From Ophiodon elongatus (taxonomy: Eukaryota > Chordata > Actinopteri > Perciformes > Hexagrammidae): a stretch of DNA of 64,000 bases. Shown here one piece after another: positions 11,868 through 24,308 of the stretch. The DNA lies in contig JACSYO010001698.1 of assembly GCA_016806645.1 (NCBI GenBank), forward strand, positions 1,178,001 to 1,242,000. Direction: 5' to 3'. Position 1 is the first letter of the stretch, and the number at the start of each line of letters is the position of its first letter. The notes under the pieces were generated by a model. That model made no database searches. It was not told where the DNA came from and saw only the letters and a program-made list of their open reading frames with translations. The position numbers and the translations under genes were made by a program.

Positions 11868-12963
11868 TCAGCCATGCGTCCGCTTACGAGGCTGCTTTTG
11901 CCGCCGAGGTTTCAAGATGACGTAGCGCCTGTAGGTGGTGTGTTGGTCAGATATAAACGGGATGTAGAGCGCTCTGAAGAGAGGAGATGACCTGATAGAG
12001 AAATTGTTTTTATTAAGAAACTGCATCAGTCTCTCAGAAGTCTTTGTATGCAGGAAAAATAGATAAGAGTAATTTCTAATTTAATTAGTTTAATACTGAA
12101 GTTCTACCAAATGTTTCAAATGTCAACAGGATACTCTCTACTCTTTTTTTACTTTTTGTTTTTAAAGCTACAACGCATTACACTTTTTTAAATGTAAGGA
12201 TTAACATTTTCACAATCTTCTAGGTTTTTTTTCTCCCAATAGTTCTGTGTAAATTACACATTTGGAAAAATACCTTGAGGCTTGAAGGAAAGGCTTATAG
12301 GCGATGATGTTCCACTCCTCTTTGTTGGCTGAATAACGTGGCTCAAGTGGCGTCTCTTCATCTGTGTCCAGATCCACTACGTAGTGGCACTGCCGTAAAT
12401 CCACCTGCCCAGAGTAGAAATGTCACAATTGAAAGTACATCTACTAGTAAATAGTGTCCATGTGTCAACACACATGCACGTGTGTCTGAGTGACTCACAT
12501 ATCTGGTTGGCTCCTCCAGGTTCTGGTCGTTCATATTATCTGGGAGGATCTGTGTGGCCAGAGGACCAGAGGCATATGGCTGTGGCAGCTGCCCTCTAAA
12601 CTCAGACTGAATGAAGTGCAGTTGCCAGCTGTAGATTGGGAAGAGAAACTATCAGCAACCTGGAAATGACAAAATACACGTTCCAGAATGAATTGGACAA
12701 AGACCTGGATACTGACTTGTGTGGTAGCAGGAAGCTGCTTGGGAAGCGGTGCCACTCTTTGCCCACACACACAGTAACAGGTCTGCCTTCAGGGACTGAG
12801 TGAAGAGTCGGATCCTTGGCGATGCGATGGAACTCTGGGTACAAGTCCAGAGGGGCGTGGTAGCCTGTAGACAAAGGAAAAAATATAATTTAATTATCTT
12901 GAACTAATTGCTTTTGTTGCCTGACACTGGTGCTTAGGAGATTAGTGTCTGTGTGTGTGTGTG

Positions 12964-13036
<73 letters not shown>

Positions 13037-16000
13037 TTGAAGAGGGCGACAGACCGAGACAGTGACAGCACTGAGAAAACCATGACTGTGCTCAGAGCCA
13101 ACCAGTTGGAGGAGACCGTGTAGTGCTCCAGTCGGTACCGCTGGAACAGGAAGTGGTAGCATTTCTGCAGGAAATAAAATGAATCAGTAACAACGACATT
13201 TGTCAGATTCCAAAAGGGGTCAAACACAAGTGAAGCCCGCTAACATGGACTACCATCTTGCAACAAAAAACAAAAATCGCAAAACACACCTGTAGCGAGG
13301 AGAGGGCTACTGCCCCACTGAGGCAGATGAGAGGGTAAATGGGAAAGAGGAAACGCTCTTCTTTATGAGGTCTGGTGAAGAAAACCAACATCCACAGATA
13401 CATGGGAGACAGAGTCAGCCAGTATGGACGGCCCAGGTTCTGCACTGCAGAAAACACATGTGTGCACAAGCACGTGAAATCACAAACGAAGCTACTCTGA
13501 ATATTTACGTCACAGTCAAAATAAACTATTTAAACAGCAGACTATTTCTTGGTTTAGCTGCAACCGTATGCCACATATCTGCCTATACTGAGGAGGACTC
13601 AGGTACAGATTTTTTAGGTTTTGTAATAGTAACAGTTACAGAAAATAGTGATTGGATTACATCACATCAGCATTCAATCCGTTTCCCAAAATAACTTCTT
13701 ATATAAATGTTCATACGATGAGGTGAAAAGTACCCGAGTATGTCATTACCACACCACTTATATTTATACATATTATATAAACAGTGAATTTGATAATGTT
13801 TAAATAGCTGAGGCCGACAACTATCTTTTCCATCCTCACCATTGAACCTGTGTAACAGTGTCTCCATGAGAGCAGTGAGTGGCAGAGACAGCAGTGCCAG
13901 AGCAAACACCAGGTTGAAGTTCAGGATCCCATTTGCAAAGTAGAAATGCCACGGCTCTGTACCTGAAAATGAAACAACACAGAATATGCATATATAATCA
14001 CATGTACAAACTATCACAATAAAGACAACATATAGTTATTGGAAGTTATGCAAGTTATTTGAAGGGGAAATCCACAGGGGGGGATAGTCAAAGATTTTGT
14101 TAGAACAGGTAAAACATTGAATATTGGTGGTGGAGACACAAGTCAAAAAGTCCTACACATATTGTGTTATTGTCTGTGAATTAAGCCGTTTTCTATTTAC
14201 AACCTATTGGCGCTCTTTCAAAGGTTTTGATATACTAGTGTTGATGGGATGCCCTCTAGAGTTAACTAAAAACAGTGCAGCTTTAAATTGTTCATGCTTT
14301 AATTTGCTCCATTCTGTCACTAAATACTAATATACCATCAGTCCCAAAAATTGCTGTAATAAAAACCCTAAACATGCACAATCCCTTCCAGCATTGTGTA
14401 GAACAGAATTGTTAATAGTCTGTTTAACTGTAGCATGCCAAAACTAAAGGATTTCTATTTCAGACGCTCTAACTAACTGATCAGCTCTAGCGAGGTCCGA
14501 CCGTTTTCTCGGTGTGATTTGAGATTATTCACTTATTTAAATGAGTTTTAACCATGCAGCCTCTTTGTTCTGCAGTTGCTGTAATAAACCAGATTGCGTA
14601 CCAAATAGGGTTCGGTGTAACATGCTCTATTAGATATTATGAAAATTGCATTGTGATGTTACAAAAATAAAACATTATGAAAAGTGCTTTATGAAAATAA
14701 TTGACTTAAAATAAAGAGAGGGAGCATGCGTTCCAGAGGGGACAATATCAGGTCAGAATTCCATCTTTTGCTATCACAATATAAAATAGATTAACGATGT
14801 GTGCTGTTGTATATTACCATACAGATCAGGTCCATGTGGTGTGAAGACATTATATAGAAGAATATTGAGTGGAGCAATGACCAGTTTGCCATAAAAGAAA
14901 GAGTCTACTGCCACGAGGGGTACCTGAGAAAGACAAAGGACAAACAGAGGGAAAGTGAATGGACTCATTTACGTTTAGCTTTAGCAACATAAACATAATA
15001 TTATATAATTTGTGAATAGTTACAAATGTATCTATATAGAGTGCACAGATTTACCATGACAATGCCTATGTTATATTATATCATTATCTGTATGACACGT
15101 GAAAAATATGTAATATCCCATAATATTCCTGCATTAACAGAAGGTCTGTGCAAACACTGCAGCTGTGACACTGCAATGAAATGCATATACATGCACCTTT
15201 GTCCTGTGATATGTACATTTAAATCCTCTTTTGTTTTATCTGCATTTAAAAAAGAAATGCTCACCAGCAGCAGAAGCAGAGCGACCGCTGACCAGGTGAT
15301 AAAACTTTTCCACTGCCTTTTTAACACCAGCAGGTCGAAGGCGATGGGAATCCTGAGGAGAAAATGAATGAAAGTCGTTTTAAGAGTAATACATTTTGAC
15401 ATGTCTTTCTGGGGGAAAGTACTGCCGACAAATAGGCATTTTAGTTTACGCCGTTACCCAACAAGAGCAGAGAACGGCCATCCAACGATGGCGCCAGCAG
15501 CCACACCCAAGACGGCTAACGGTGTCGAGTCCTGAAACCATCCCGTCATGGCAACCAGTGTTGTGTACATACAGAACGAAGAAGGCAGGAATGCTGAGGA
15601 GCCAAAACAAAAGAGGATCACAAAAGAAAGAACCTGTCACTGACATACCACAATAGGTTACCTCTGCAAAGCCTAATTCATCCGACCTCCACAGAGATAG
15701 GGGAATACAGTGAACATACAGAACCAAATGTTAAATGTCCCTTTCTGAAATGTTTACGTACTGTACACTGCTCAAATTCTGCTTCATATTGTTTATCAGC
15801 GTGCTGATTTGGCAATAAAGAGGAGAGAAATATAAGGCTCTGGAGTAAGTTATTCAAAATAGATGGATGTAAACACCAATCTGGGATGAAGGTGAATAGA
15901 TAAATGAAAATAGGAAAGAAACAGATGACAAGAGACGGAAATGGATTAAAAAAGTAAATAAATCTGACCAACCTGCAGACGAGCAGAACATTCCCGTGCT

Positions 16001-16312
16001 CAGGACAAGGAACGCCAACATTAGACGGCCCACATGCAAACCAAACTTCTTACAAACTGCCCTGTGTCACACACACACACAAACAAACCAAATGGTTAAA
16101 TTGCAAAATGTGTAAGCCAAAGCAGTTAGGATGCCCACTTGCATTTAAGAGGAATGTAAACTCACTTGTAGAAATAGAGTTCACAGACACAGCAGGTGAA
16201 CGCTAAGACACATCGCACAAAGTAGAACACCAACACCTGCAACACAATCATAACACAATGCTGAAACTTCTGCAAACATACCAGTATATTGATATACACA
16301 CCTCTCTCTGTG

Positions 16313-16343
<31 letters not shown>

Positions 16344-18772
16344 TTTTTTAATGAAAAATACACATTTTTCTTAAAAGGAGCTCACATGTTTAAATAATTT
16401 CCCATAGTTTATGTTACTACATACAGGACACTTTTGTCTTGCAGTTCAAGATAAACACAGTCCTCTCACTTCAGAAGAGAAAATTGGGAACAAAAAAGAG
16501 CTGATGATTATGCTGTAACTCAGCTGAAGTCATTTAAAATATAAACAAATGTTGAAATGACGGCAAGTTTGGAATTGATACCTTGTTTGTCTGTAGAACA
16601 TGGGCATGCAAACAAGCAGGAAGCGCATGTAACCATAAGTAAGCGTACGACCTGATGGCGTACAACGGAGAATATTCCCATGTTTGCATCCCTGTGCCGT
16701 ACAGCAGGTAGTGCATCTGTCAAAACAGTCATCACAACAATTAGATTAACAGTTAACAGATTAACAGTTACAGAGAGAGAAAAAATATCCTGCTGGAACA
16801 ATTAAGACATTCTGACATAGATAAAATGGGTCAGAAAACGACACTTTAGGATGTCTGATAGCAGTGAGCAGTACTCACAGGCTCCCAGTAGTTGAAGGTC
16901 TCATCGCAGTCCGAGATGTTGCTGAGCAAAGCTGCACAAAAACGTGCGGAGAGGAGGCATTTAAATGCAGTTGAACCTTCTGGAGCCCATACCTGCCCTC
17001 CACGACTTACTGACCTATAAACAAACAAAACACAGATGCACGATTGCTGAATACTAATACATATATCCACTGTTATTACGATCCATTTCAGCATCTAAAT
17101 GTACCACAATGTTCTTAAAAATTACATCAAGTCTGCTTCATGCATATTTAACAGAAAATGAACCAGATCTGAAACCGTCTAATTAGCCATGAAGCAACCT
17201 GATGAGCCTGTATACGAGCCTTTGATGCCTTTCTATGTGTTTTAACATTCACAGGCTTAACTGATTGATGTTTCCAGCGCATCTGCTTTTAATAAAACTC
17301 CAATTATGGTAATTATTTCAGAGCTGGCTAATTTATGTGCCCTTGATTAAGAAAATTATGTGTTTGGAACACAAAGTAAATATCATCTCACAACAGAGAA
17401 AAGCCTGAATTACTCGTAGGATTGAAAGACAGCGGAAACACAGTTAAACTATGTCTGGACAGAATCACTCAGATAAAATGTTTAAACTAATTATACATTA
17501 TAGAGTTGCACAGCTGTCCTCCACTACTCTTCCGGTTCCAGTTTTTTTCCATTAGCAGTCTGTTTTTCTGTTTTCCGCTTGTGGCTCTGTCCCGTTATAA
17601 ATTGACATTTTACATATTAAAAATATTTTTTATCTTAAATCTTTATCCTTTACATATTTTATTCTTATTATTAGTTTTCGCACAGTCATAAAAGCACATG
17701 AGTATTTCACTGCACGTATGTAAACGTATGAATCCTTGAATCCTAAATCCAATCTATAGCTATAGCATTTGCAGTTTCTAGTAGTGTGTTTACAATGAGC
17801 AGATTACTGAAGATAGAGAGATAGATTGTTACTTTATTAATCCCGCAAGGGGACATTTTAAAAAAGGTATATATATATATATATATAAAAAAAAAATCAT
17901 AAACTGTCTGACACTACATTATCAATAGAAAAACACTTGATTTACTCCAATTTATTTATTTTTATATATATGTCCACTACATCTACCTCCATGACATGGA
18001 CAGCTGTGTGCCCGTTCAGAGATACTACAATAAGTAAAGACAGTATTCACAACCATTCATAAGTATAGTAGTAACAGCGATAACTTGTGTTCACGCCCAT
18101 CGTCAGATTAGTCGGCTCAGTTGTTGACACGTCATTCTACACACTGATGTGCTTTATTTTAAAAAGGACTTCAGCAACGTGTCAACGACAACAATCACTG
18201 AATCAAAACACACATTCATGTTCGTGTTGAGCACGAGTTTATCTGTTGACATCTTTCGGTGAATCAGAGCTACCCTAACCCTAAAGCAGGAGGGGATGAA
18301 TGAAGCTGACCAGGTAGCCCAAATGCTTCACGTTGCTGCAACCAAGACATGCAACTAACAAGCTCTCGGGTGGAAACACAACGTAACAGTGATTGTATTT
18401 TAAAGTACTCTAAAGACACTGTCCCGTGTGTTGTAAGGTGGTCGTTTCCACTCGTTGCTGTCGTGTTGCTATTCCCCAAACTCGCACAACGCATCCAAGT
18501 AGCTAGCTAGCTAGCTCCCCCCCGCTCCGGCTGTCGGAGCCAGTTAACACGGTCGCGTGTCGAGCCGTAACACCGGGGATGGAGCTCCCTGCACCGACGC
18601 GTCCCACGGCTCTGCCCCCGGCTCGTACTCACTCTGTACGGGACTCTGTGGTTTTGCCATCGTCTCCGCCTTTCTCCTCTTTCGGTGGCCGAGCCTCGGC
18701 GGGGACGTTCACGTTGTTTGCGTCTTGCCTGCTGCCTCGCCTGGTCCGCTGCCGGAGCGCCTTGGCCGCCAT
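11868..18772 (-). CDS. alg9: ALG9 alpha-1,2-mannosyltransferase (ER, dolichol-linked oligosaccharide)
   Basis: Fifteen exons, 5' to 3': 18772-18633, 17014-16879, 16716-16582, 16236-16166, 16061-15973, 15593-15458, 15352-15265, 14923-14818, 13962-13840, 13444-13290, 13164-13035, 12864-12717, 12628-12499, 12404-12274 and 11991-11868. The product is 613 aa, close to the 611 of human ALG9, and all phases close. ALG9 adds the seventh and ninth mannoses to the lumenal dolichol-PP glycan. Visible landmarks are DCDETFNYWEP near the N-terminus, the GT22 motif HKEERF in the 13444-13290 exon, many hydrophobic segments, and the C-terminal NKEEW/YKPFLQASR block. The start is the ATG in GCGGCC context ahead of a basic N-terminal tail. 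The donor after exon 11 lies directly against a (GT)n tract. It neighbours fdxacb1 on the same strand, as in human. Confidence 0.96.
12951..13034. repeat. Compound TG/CA microsatellite abutting an alg9 splice donor
   Basis: A TG run switches to a CA run near 12962 and continues to 13034. On the alg9 strand the GT repeat begins at the donor itself, immediately after the exon 13164-13035. Confidence 0.95.
16309..16350. repeat. (GT)n-(T)n tract in an alg9 intron
   Basis: About 19 bases of GT dinucleotide are followed by about 23 T residues, in the intron between the alg9 exons at 16236-16166 and 16716-16582. Confidence 0.9.
17015..18632. other. alg9 intron 1
   Basis: Largest alg9 intron. It holds no recognisable gene. 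At about 17813-17866 it carries an 'agatagagagatag ... actttattaatcccgcaagggg' segment, which I recognise as the tail of a fish non-LTR retrotransposon family, followed by an AT dinucleotide run to 17886. Confidence 0.5.
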
Positions 18773-19975
18773 GTTTTCCGACGCTGGTCCCGAGTCGTAC
18801 TTCGTTCATTTCCGCCGCTGCTCGGTTATTGACAGCTCTCATTAAAGACTGGCTGTCCACTTGCCCTCAGCTTTCTCTTCACTTCATTCTCTCTTTCTAG
18901 GCTATAGTTTATCCCTATTTTCCTTTTGAATGTTTTACTGACTGTTTTTAATGTTTCTTAATTGTTCTTTTCTTTGGCATTATGTTTTGATGCTTTTATG
19001 TGAAGCACTTTGAATTGCCTTGTTGTAGAAATGTGCTCTACAAATAAACTTGCCTTGCCTTGCCTATAATAAATATACAAAGAGGAAACATAGGAAGTTA
19101 TGGGCTCCTAGTTACCCAAAAGTCTCAAGCATAAACATCAGAGGAATGATGGAAAGCAAACGAAAGTACATTAAGTACTGTACTTAATTACAATTTTGAG
19201 ATACTTGTACTTCACTAAAATATCCAATTGAAGCTATACTTCTACTCCACTACATATTGTACTTTTTACTTTGATTTTACAATTGAAACATATGATCAGT
19301 TTATTAAATTTGATGCACTGTTATGGATTAAAGGCCCCACATACCCTCATAGGCGTTTTCAGTTGTGATTAGATCAACTCAAATTGGAGTTGTTTGAAGC
19401 AATGCTGGGATTTACATGAGGTCATCATGTACTCAGAATGATAACTTTGAATACAGAATTTTTACTAGGACAGAATATTTTTACACTGTGGTATTGTTAT
19501 ATTTACTCAGGTGTTAATACTTTCACCACCACTTCAGAGGTATAGACTGGCTCATGGACTTGATTCCAGGGCTGTTACTTGAAAGAATACTTTATTTTAT
19601 GCTTTGTATCGGCATATACTACATGTGAGTTTTATAATTTTTTTTACAGTGACTACAAATTTATGTTAAATAAGCCAAATAGTGCACACTGGACTACTGT
19701 ATACTGTATACAGAAAACACCAACCAGAAAACACGGTTTGTGTAGTCATACCTGTTCAATAAAGATGATTCTGACAACACATTTATTGAATGATACTTAA
19801 AGCACACAGATACACAGAAAACACATTTCAATGACAAACTATAGCACGCAATGCCTCAACTACTGTAAACACTGTTCAACTACAGTTGCAGTTTATATGC
19901 TTATAATTTGCATAGCAGGTACAAACAGACGTGTAATTAAAAGAGGTTAAGTTCCTGGTTAAAATTAAAACATTG
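18773..19975. other. alg9 promoter side and fdxacb1 3' region with two repeat fragments
   Basis: The first part, next to alg9 exon 1, is GC-rich and presumably the promoter. At about 18965-19065 lies a retroposon tail ('gtgaagcactttgaattgcc ... ctacaaataaacttgcc', then a TTGCC run). At about 19165-19545 lies a second repeat with 'agtactgtacttaattaca', 'acttctactccactacat' and an end reading 'tttcaccaccact', a non-autonomous DNA element type common in percomorphs. The fdxacb1 3' UTR occupies the right end. Confidence 0.5.
19782..19787 (-). terminator. Probable fdxacb1 poly(A) signal
   Basis: AATAAA on the minus strand, about 190 bases downstream of the fdxacb1 stop at 19976. Confidence 0.55.
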
Positions 19976-22900
19976 CTACCTGATGGTGACTTGCAACCGA
20001 GAGGTAAGAGAGGTTTCTAGGTCTTTATGAAACTGGAGGGCTCGTGTGTGAGACAGAGCATGTGTGTTTGAGTGGTAGATGAGTCTGTAGCAGTAACTAG
20101 TCTGGCTGAGGTCAGGATGTGAGAACGTGTCCATGAGTTTAACTTGCTCCACGGTCCCATGACTGGCCTCCCGGATTACAGCGTGGAACTTCCTCTCCTC
20201 CCATGTCGGCCCTGTCCAGAAGCTAATGTCAAAGCTAAAGTGCTCGGGGAACAGGGAGAACGGGTGGAAAGGTGTCCCTGGAGATGGGTGGAGTTCAAAC
20301 TGCTGTAAAAAGCGTGGGTCATGTGACCACAGCAGCCGCCAGTCGGGGAGTGAGAACACGAGTACGGAAAGAAGGTCCAAATTAAGGGACACGGTGACAC
20401 TGACATTGCTAATGTTGTCACTTGCATTGCTTGCAAACACCTTACCCACCAAACCCTTTGACTGTGCCATCATACGCAGACCCCCCTGTTCTGTGACTAA
20501 GGAGACCCCGTAGGGTGCGAGCAGCGTTTCCAGTCTTTGTCCAAGCAATTTGATTGGCTCACATTCTGAGGGGAAAACACCTCTGAGGAGGAGCTCGTGA
20601 AAGGCAGGCAGATTCCAGAGGTTGACGAGCACGTTCTTGAACACCAGGCCACTAATGCCAAACAACAAGCTGGTGACACCATTACAGCCCCCACAGGGCC
20701 CCTCCTTCTTATGTCCTTCAACTTCAACACTTTTATTATTCCCCTCATCATCCCCATGACTCCCTGCATTGGTAACCAACTCTTCTTTTTTAGTTAGAAG
20801 CTCTTCCATCTGAGGAAGCAGGGATGGGCGCAGCATATAAAGACCGCTTCCCCCTTCAGGATCAATATCAAGTAAGCATGCAGACCGTAGGTTCTCAGCT
20901 GCTCTACTCTCCACCCCGTCCACTTTATCTGAGGTGAGACGTGTGGTTGATAGAGTGTCTTGTGTGTCTGTTCGTTCCCGACTGTCCAAAAACTGATCTT
21001 TTTCTTTGTCTGTCGAGGTATTGGTGTTAGAGTTGATGTCTTTCTGAAGCAGGGGGATCCGGTAGCAGTCTGTCACGTCAACGTCACAGCCACACGCCTG
21101 CAGCTGTTTGGCCGTGAGGAGGAAGGGAATGGTCTCTGTCGTCATGGAGACAGACCACTTCTCCCCCAGTCCTTTGAGAAGAAAATCTTGCACCAACCTG
21201 ACAGGGTGGACAGAACCTGAGCAGAGAAATCCCCTGATAAAAGAGAAGAGACAGTAAGTGCCTGGTTATATAACTTCTCCTTTTTTTTTTTTGCGTTGGT
21301 TGCTTATTACTCAAACAGCATGAGAGTCTCTGTTACTGTACCTGAATATGTAATCACTGAGCTCGGCTGGTATGTTGTACAGAACTCTGTCCCCTTCAAC
21401 AGCCTCCTCAACCTTCAGTATCTGAGCAGAGGCGTAGGGGAGGCTGCGAGTAAACACGTGGAGTAAACCTTTCTCCACGTGAAAGCCCTTATCCTGGCTC
21501 CTGTATAACAGCAACACCATCATTAGAGAGAGTCAGTATGCAAAACATGGATGCAGGAACACAAAGGGTTGTTTCTATTCATACCCTGTTACACTCACCT
21601 TTACTCCTTACCTGTATCCAGTGCACTTGTAGCTCTGATATTTCTCTCTTTCAAAAGGATGGACATCACTAAGGATTAGGTGGGCCTCTGTTGCCATGGC
21701 AGCCACCTGCCAGCTGTTGTGCCACTCTCGCTTCGGTTGGTCCGCTGGTGTGCCACCCTGTCCGTTGCACAAGGAAACATGGACCTCCCCGTCTTCAGAC
21801 AACACCTGACCACAACTGGAGGCACAGAAGAAACAACAAGAAAATAAGTATTCAGTATGTCGTCATAGAAAACGGACATTGGGAGCTTCATCAGTTTATA
21901 AAAGTACGTACTTAATCAAAGCTGGGTGAAAATTATGTAAAAACACACGCAGCCATAAGACAATTTAAAGGGACTGGTCATCCCAAAATCAAAAATACAT
22001 ACTTTTACTTAGGGCTGAGCGATATAGAGAAAATCAAATATCTAGATATTTCAGAACAAATACCTCGTTATCGATATCGTGATGATATTGTAGCGTTGAC
22101 CAGTGGTGCTTTTGACAAAATATTTACACAATGAGATTTTTTGATAATTAATCATGAGGAACGTTGATATAATGACTTTGGGGGTGAAGGCATAAAACAG
22201 CTATAACAGCCTGGTAAGTTGAGAAAATGACATCAGTTTACTGTAAGGTAGCCTTTAAAACCAGGAAACACTTAAGTCACTCTACAATATTATGATATCC
22301 AAAATCTAAGACGATATCTGGTCTCATATTACAATATCGATACAGTATTGATAAATTGCCCAGCCCTACCTGTAGTGCTATTTATCAATCTAGATTGTTT
22401 TGGTGAGAGTTGTCTAGTTTTGGAGATATCTGCCGTAGGGACGTCTACCGTCTCATATTTGGTGCAGTACAGACACATTTCAGTATACAGAAACAAATCT
22501 CAAGAGTGATACCTAGTTATTTTCATTATTTGTAGTTATTGAACTAAATATTTCTAAATCAGGATTATGGAGTGTCATAAACTTGGGAGGGAGGAAAGTA
22601 ACAACACCCAACTGCACCACAATGTTGTATAAATTCATAGTTTGAAAAATAAAGTTTGGACACAAATTGTCCTTTTAGAGCCAGTGCTGTGAATGGATTG
22701 AATCCTAAAAGGTATGATGACGTTTTACCTGAGGAAGAAGTTTTTGAGAAGTTCTCTGTTCTTTCTAACCCCACTCTTTCTCCCGCAGTGGGGAAAGTTA
22801 AAGGCCACACGGTCAAATACACAGCCCCGGAGAGAGGCACATTCCCCCAGCTTCGTGCAGTCCACCTCGAAAAGCACCGCCCCACCTGATTAACACACAA

Positions 22901-23144
22901 AAGTGTACAAAAAAGTGCCACAAATAATGTAAATTATTACATAAAAAGTAGTCACCAAACCCCTACCGGAGTCCCTGATCCTCTTGATGTTCTCGGCTGC
23001 GCCTTCATGCCGCAGTGCCTCCTCCTGGTGCTGCAGGCAGGTGGCCGTGATGCAGGTCTCTGTGTCCGAGTACAACTGGCTCACAGAGGCAGAGAACGAG
23101 AAGTTCCCCTCTCCCACCAGCAGTATGGACCTCGAAGGAGACAT
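19976..23144 (-). CDS. fdxacb1: Ferredoxin-fold anticodon-binding domain-containing protein 1
   Basis: Five exons, 5' to 3': 23144-22967, 22885-22729, 21815-21612, 21500-21342 and 21233-19976, giving 651 aa (human about 624). The N-terminal half (about 1-235) is a BMT5-like/DUF2431 Rossmann domain. It has the start motif LLVGEGNFSFS, then VAFNFPHCGRKSG, the block LCNGQGGTPADQPKREWHNSWQ, and YKCTGYRSQDKGFHVE. BMT5 in yeast methylates 25S rRNA uridine; that activity is not shown for this family. The last 105 residues or so are an FDX-ACB domain (PEHFSFDISFW ... SYCYRLIY), as at the C-terminus of mitochondrial Phe-tRNA synthetase. The middle (about 240-540), in the long last exon, is poorly conserved and rich in Ser/Asp/Lys near its start. 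Substrate is unknown. Confidence 0.93.
21968..22470. mobile_element. Interspersed repeat in fdxacb1 intron 2, interrupted by a TIR element
   Basis: The outer repeat begins 'aaagggactggtcatcccaaaatcaaaaatacat' and resumes at about 22368 with 'cctgtagtgctatttatcaatctagattgttttgg'. A second copy of this family lies at about 48247-48620. The inner element at 22012-22366 has inverted ends GGGCTGAGC and GCCCAGCCC flanked by TA on both sides, as expected for a TA target duplication. It contains ATATCG-rich sequence and no transposase. Confidence 0.6.
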
Positions 23145-24308
23145 GTTCAGTCCAACTGGAAAAATGGAAGGACACACAAGAACTAAATTCCCTGGAGGTT
23201 GCACAAAAAATTCTAAAATGTTGAGCACCTTCACTCTTCTTCACGGTCTAATACCGTAGTAATTGCACTTTTAGTAAGTAAAGTCAGTATCTCGTGTCTA
23301 AGACGGGCTCGGCTGAAGCTCAGAGCCGCTGACCTCCTCCTTCCACCCGGCGCTGCAGTACATGAAAGCCGTGATATGTGATTTCACCTGTAGCAGCTCG
23401 CGTTGAACGCTGTGTCGCAGGTTTAATAGTCCGACGTGAAACAAACCGTCAGGAACCTTACGTTGATTCCCGAGCACTCAAAGCCCCATATCAAGCTCCT
23501 TTACGTATTTTAATTCAACAGTAGGGGTTTAAATGTACAGCTGTTATTATAATAGTTTTACCATTGAGTTTCTGGTTTTATACATGTACGTTTAAACGCG
23601 TAATTCATCAGACTACATAATTCCCATCGTGTTTCCAGAGGGAGTCCTTAGCAGGGCGGCTCATCACATCTGGAGGAGGAGGCTATTCGCAGCATCAGTA
23701 GATCCGACCATCAAGTACCTTCGCGTAGCCTGTTTGTAGTTTATCAATGGGAAATTCCACCTGACAGTTTTTTCTCATGTGCCATTCTCAGTTCCGCTCC
23801 GGATTTTAACGCCTCTTGATAACAACGGAAGTAGGTAGTTAAACAACGAGTGCACACTTATCTTTTTTGCCGATGCTAAGGTCATGCTAGCTAACGGAAT
23901 TGCTGCACCTGCACATGAAAACAACAGACAGCCGTGCATTATAGATCATCGTTGCAGCTCAAGTTTTAAATGCAATATAAACCAATTTAAAGAACCAGAA
24001 CATTTTATAATATACGTTTGAATGTCTTAATTTTGTTAGCATCTTTGATGTCATTAACTTCTTCTGCAAGTGTGTGTGCAAGGTGTTTGAACCATAACAG
24101 ACATTTATATTTCTATGCTCCATTTGTCAAGGAAAAGTGTTTTTCTTTTAATTGTACTTTGGTCTACCTTTTGTTCTCTTCATATGGGGCATAGTCTGGC
24201 TTTAAATTGTGCAGTCACAAGTTGCAGGTGAGACAAACAAATGGGTCACGGCATCATTGTAAATCTCTCCTTTGTCTCTTTGCATCTTGTAGGAAGTTTT
24301 GCGCCCAC
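23145..24308. other. Divergent promoter region of fdxacb1 and tomm40l
   Basis: About 1.16 kb separates the two start codons. No TATA box is evident. A pyrimidine-rich acceptor ending at 24292 lies 16 bases before the tomm40l ATG, which suggests an upstream non-coding tomm40l exon whose position I cannot fix. Confidence 0.5.

Noticed and set aside
18507..18860. Overlapping open frames on both strands in GC-rich DNA
   Set aside because: These are frames through alg9 exon 1 and its CpG-rich promoter. Only the minus-strand frame starting at 18772 joins the alg9 exons in phase.
20176..20797. Alternative-frame open readings within 19976-21233 on both strands
   Set aside because: Shadows of the long last exon of fdxacb1, whose own frame carries the FDX-ACB sequence.
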